Of a DNA stretch of 36,758 nucleotides, positions 33,050 to 36,758 are shown piece after piece. A program made the position numbers and the translations under genes. Numbering within the stretch: position 1 is the first letter of the stretch; each line of letters starts with the position of its first letter. The stretch is from Thermomicrobium sp. (GTDB lineage Bacteria; Chloroflexota; Chloroflexia; Thermomicrobiales; Thermomicrobiaceae): contig JANZZC010000119.1 of NCBI GenBank assembly GCA_026419575.1, forward strand, positions 1 to 36,758, written 5' to 3'. The notes below the pieces were generated by a model. It did no database searches and had not been told where the DNA came from. It worked only from the letters and a program-made list of their open reading frames with translations.

Positions 33050-36758
<3,709 letters not shown>

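Overview
The window is G+C-rich throughout (43 of 60 bases in 12061-12120 by my count) and densely packed with bacterial genes. Several features point to a thermophilic Chloroflexota lineage, probably class Thermomicrobia: the high G+C, the family-5 lipoprotein binding proteins, the R3H-domain P-loop ATPase, and a recR...tmk-darA block. This placement is inference from gene content and style; I did not identify the species. No rRNA, tRNA, CRISPR array, transposase or integrase was found.

Layout. 1-706: two small minus-strand genes of unknown function, the first cut by the window edge. 707-1495: a long gene-free stretch with a structured palindromic repeat cluster and a good promoter. 1496-2777: speD-speE (spermidine synthesis), closed by a strong hairpin. 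2851-4131: a winged-helix AAA+ ATPase. 4215-7536: a membrane-fusion protein and a duplicated FtsX permease. 7725-9602: an orphan family-5 solute-binding lipoprotein. 9650-11407: trmD, a GlsB-type membrane protein and a LolD/MacB-type ABC ATPase, all on the minus strand. 11566-12876: an HD-GYP membrane protein with a lower-G+C 5' half, preceded by a leader or small-RNA unit with its own promoter and intrinsic terminator (13008-13235). 13438-19281: a plus-strand run of rfbB, a SpoIIE-type phosphatase, a small P-loop protein, a second binding lipoprotein, a double GNAT protein and aroC. 19251-21884: aroA, an RmlC-family cupin and a methyltransferase on the minus strand, overlapping aroC tail to tail. 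21984-22466: smpB. 22491-24773: eda-like aldolase, recO and purine nucleoside phosphorylase, overlapping. 24870-25730: nadK. 25716-30681: recR, GNAT, R3H-ATPase, tmk, darA and a zinc-ribbon membrane protein. 30754-33000: ftsK. 33050-35654: type-4 uracil-DNA glycosylase and a DnaQ-exonuclease/GIY-YIG fusion. 35757-36758: ligA, cut by the window edge.

How they fit together. Most genes are housekeeping: polyamines, chorismate, dTDP-sugar, NADP and dTMP synthesis, tRNA methylation, ribosome rescue, recombination and repair. The right third is rich in genome maintenance (recO, recR, ftsK, udg, exonuclease/GIY-YIG, ligA). Second-messenger functions appear twice: a c-di-AMP receptor (darA) and a predicted c-di-GMP phosphodiesterase (HD-GYP). 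The least explained parts are the 13008-13235 transcription unit, the 707-1495 repeat region, the phosphatase/P-loop/lipoprotein/GNAT run inside otherwise biosynthetic genes, and the two unknown genes at the left edge.
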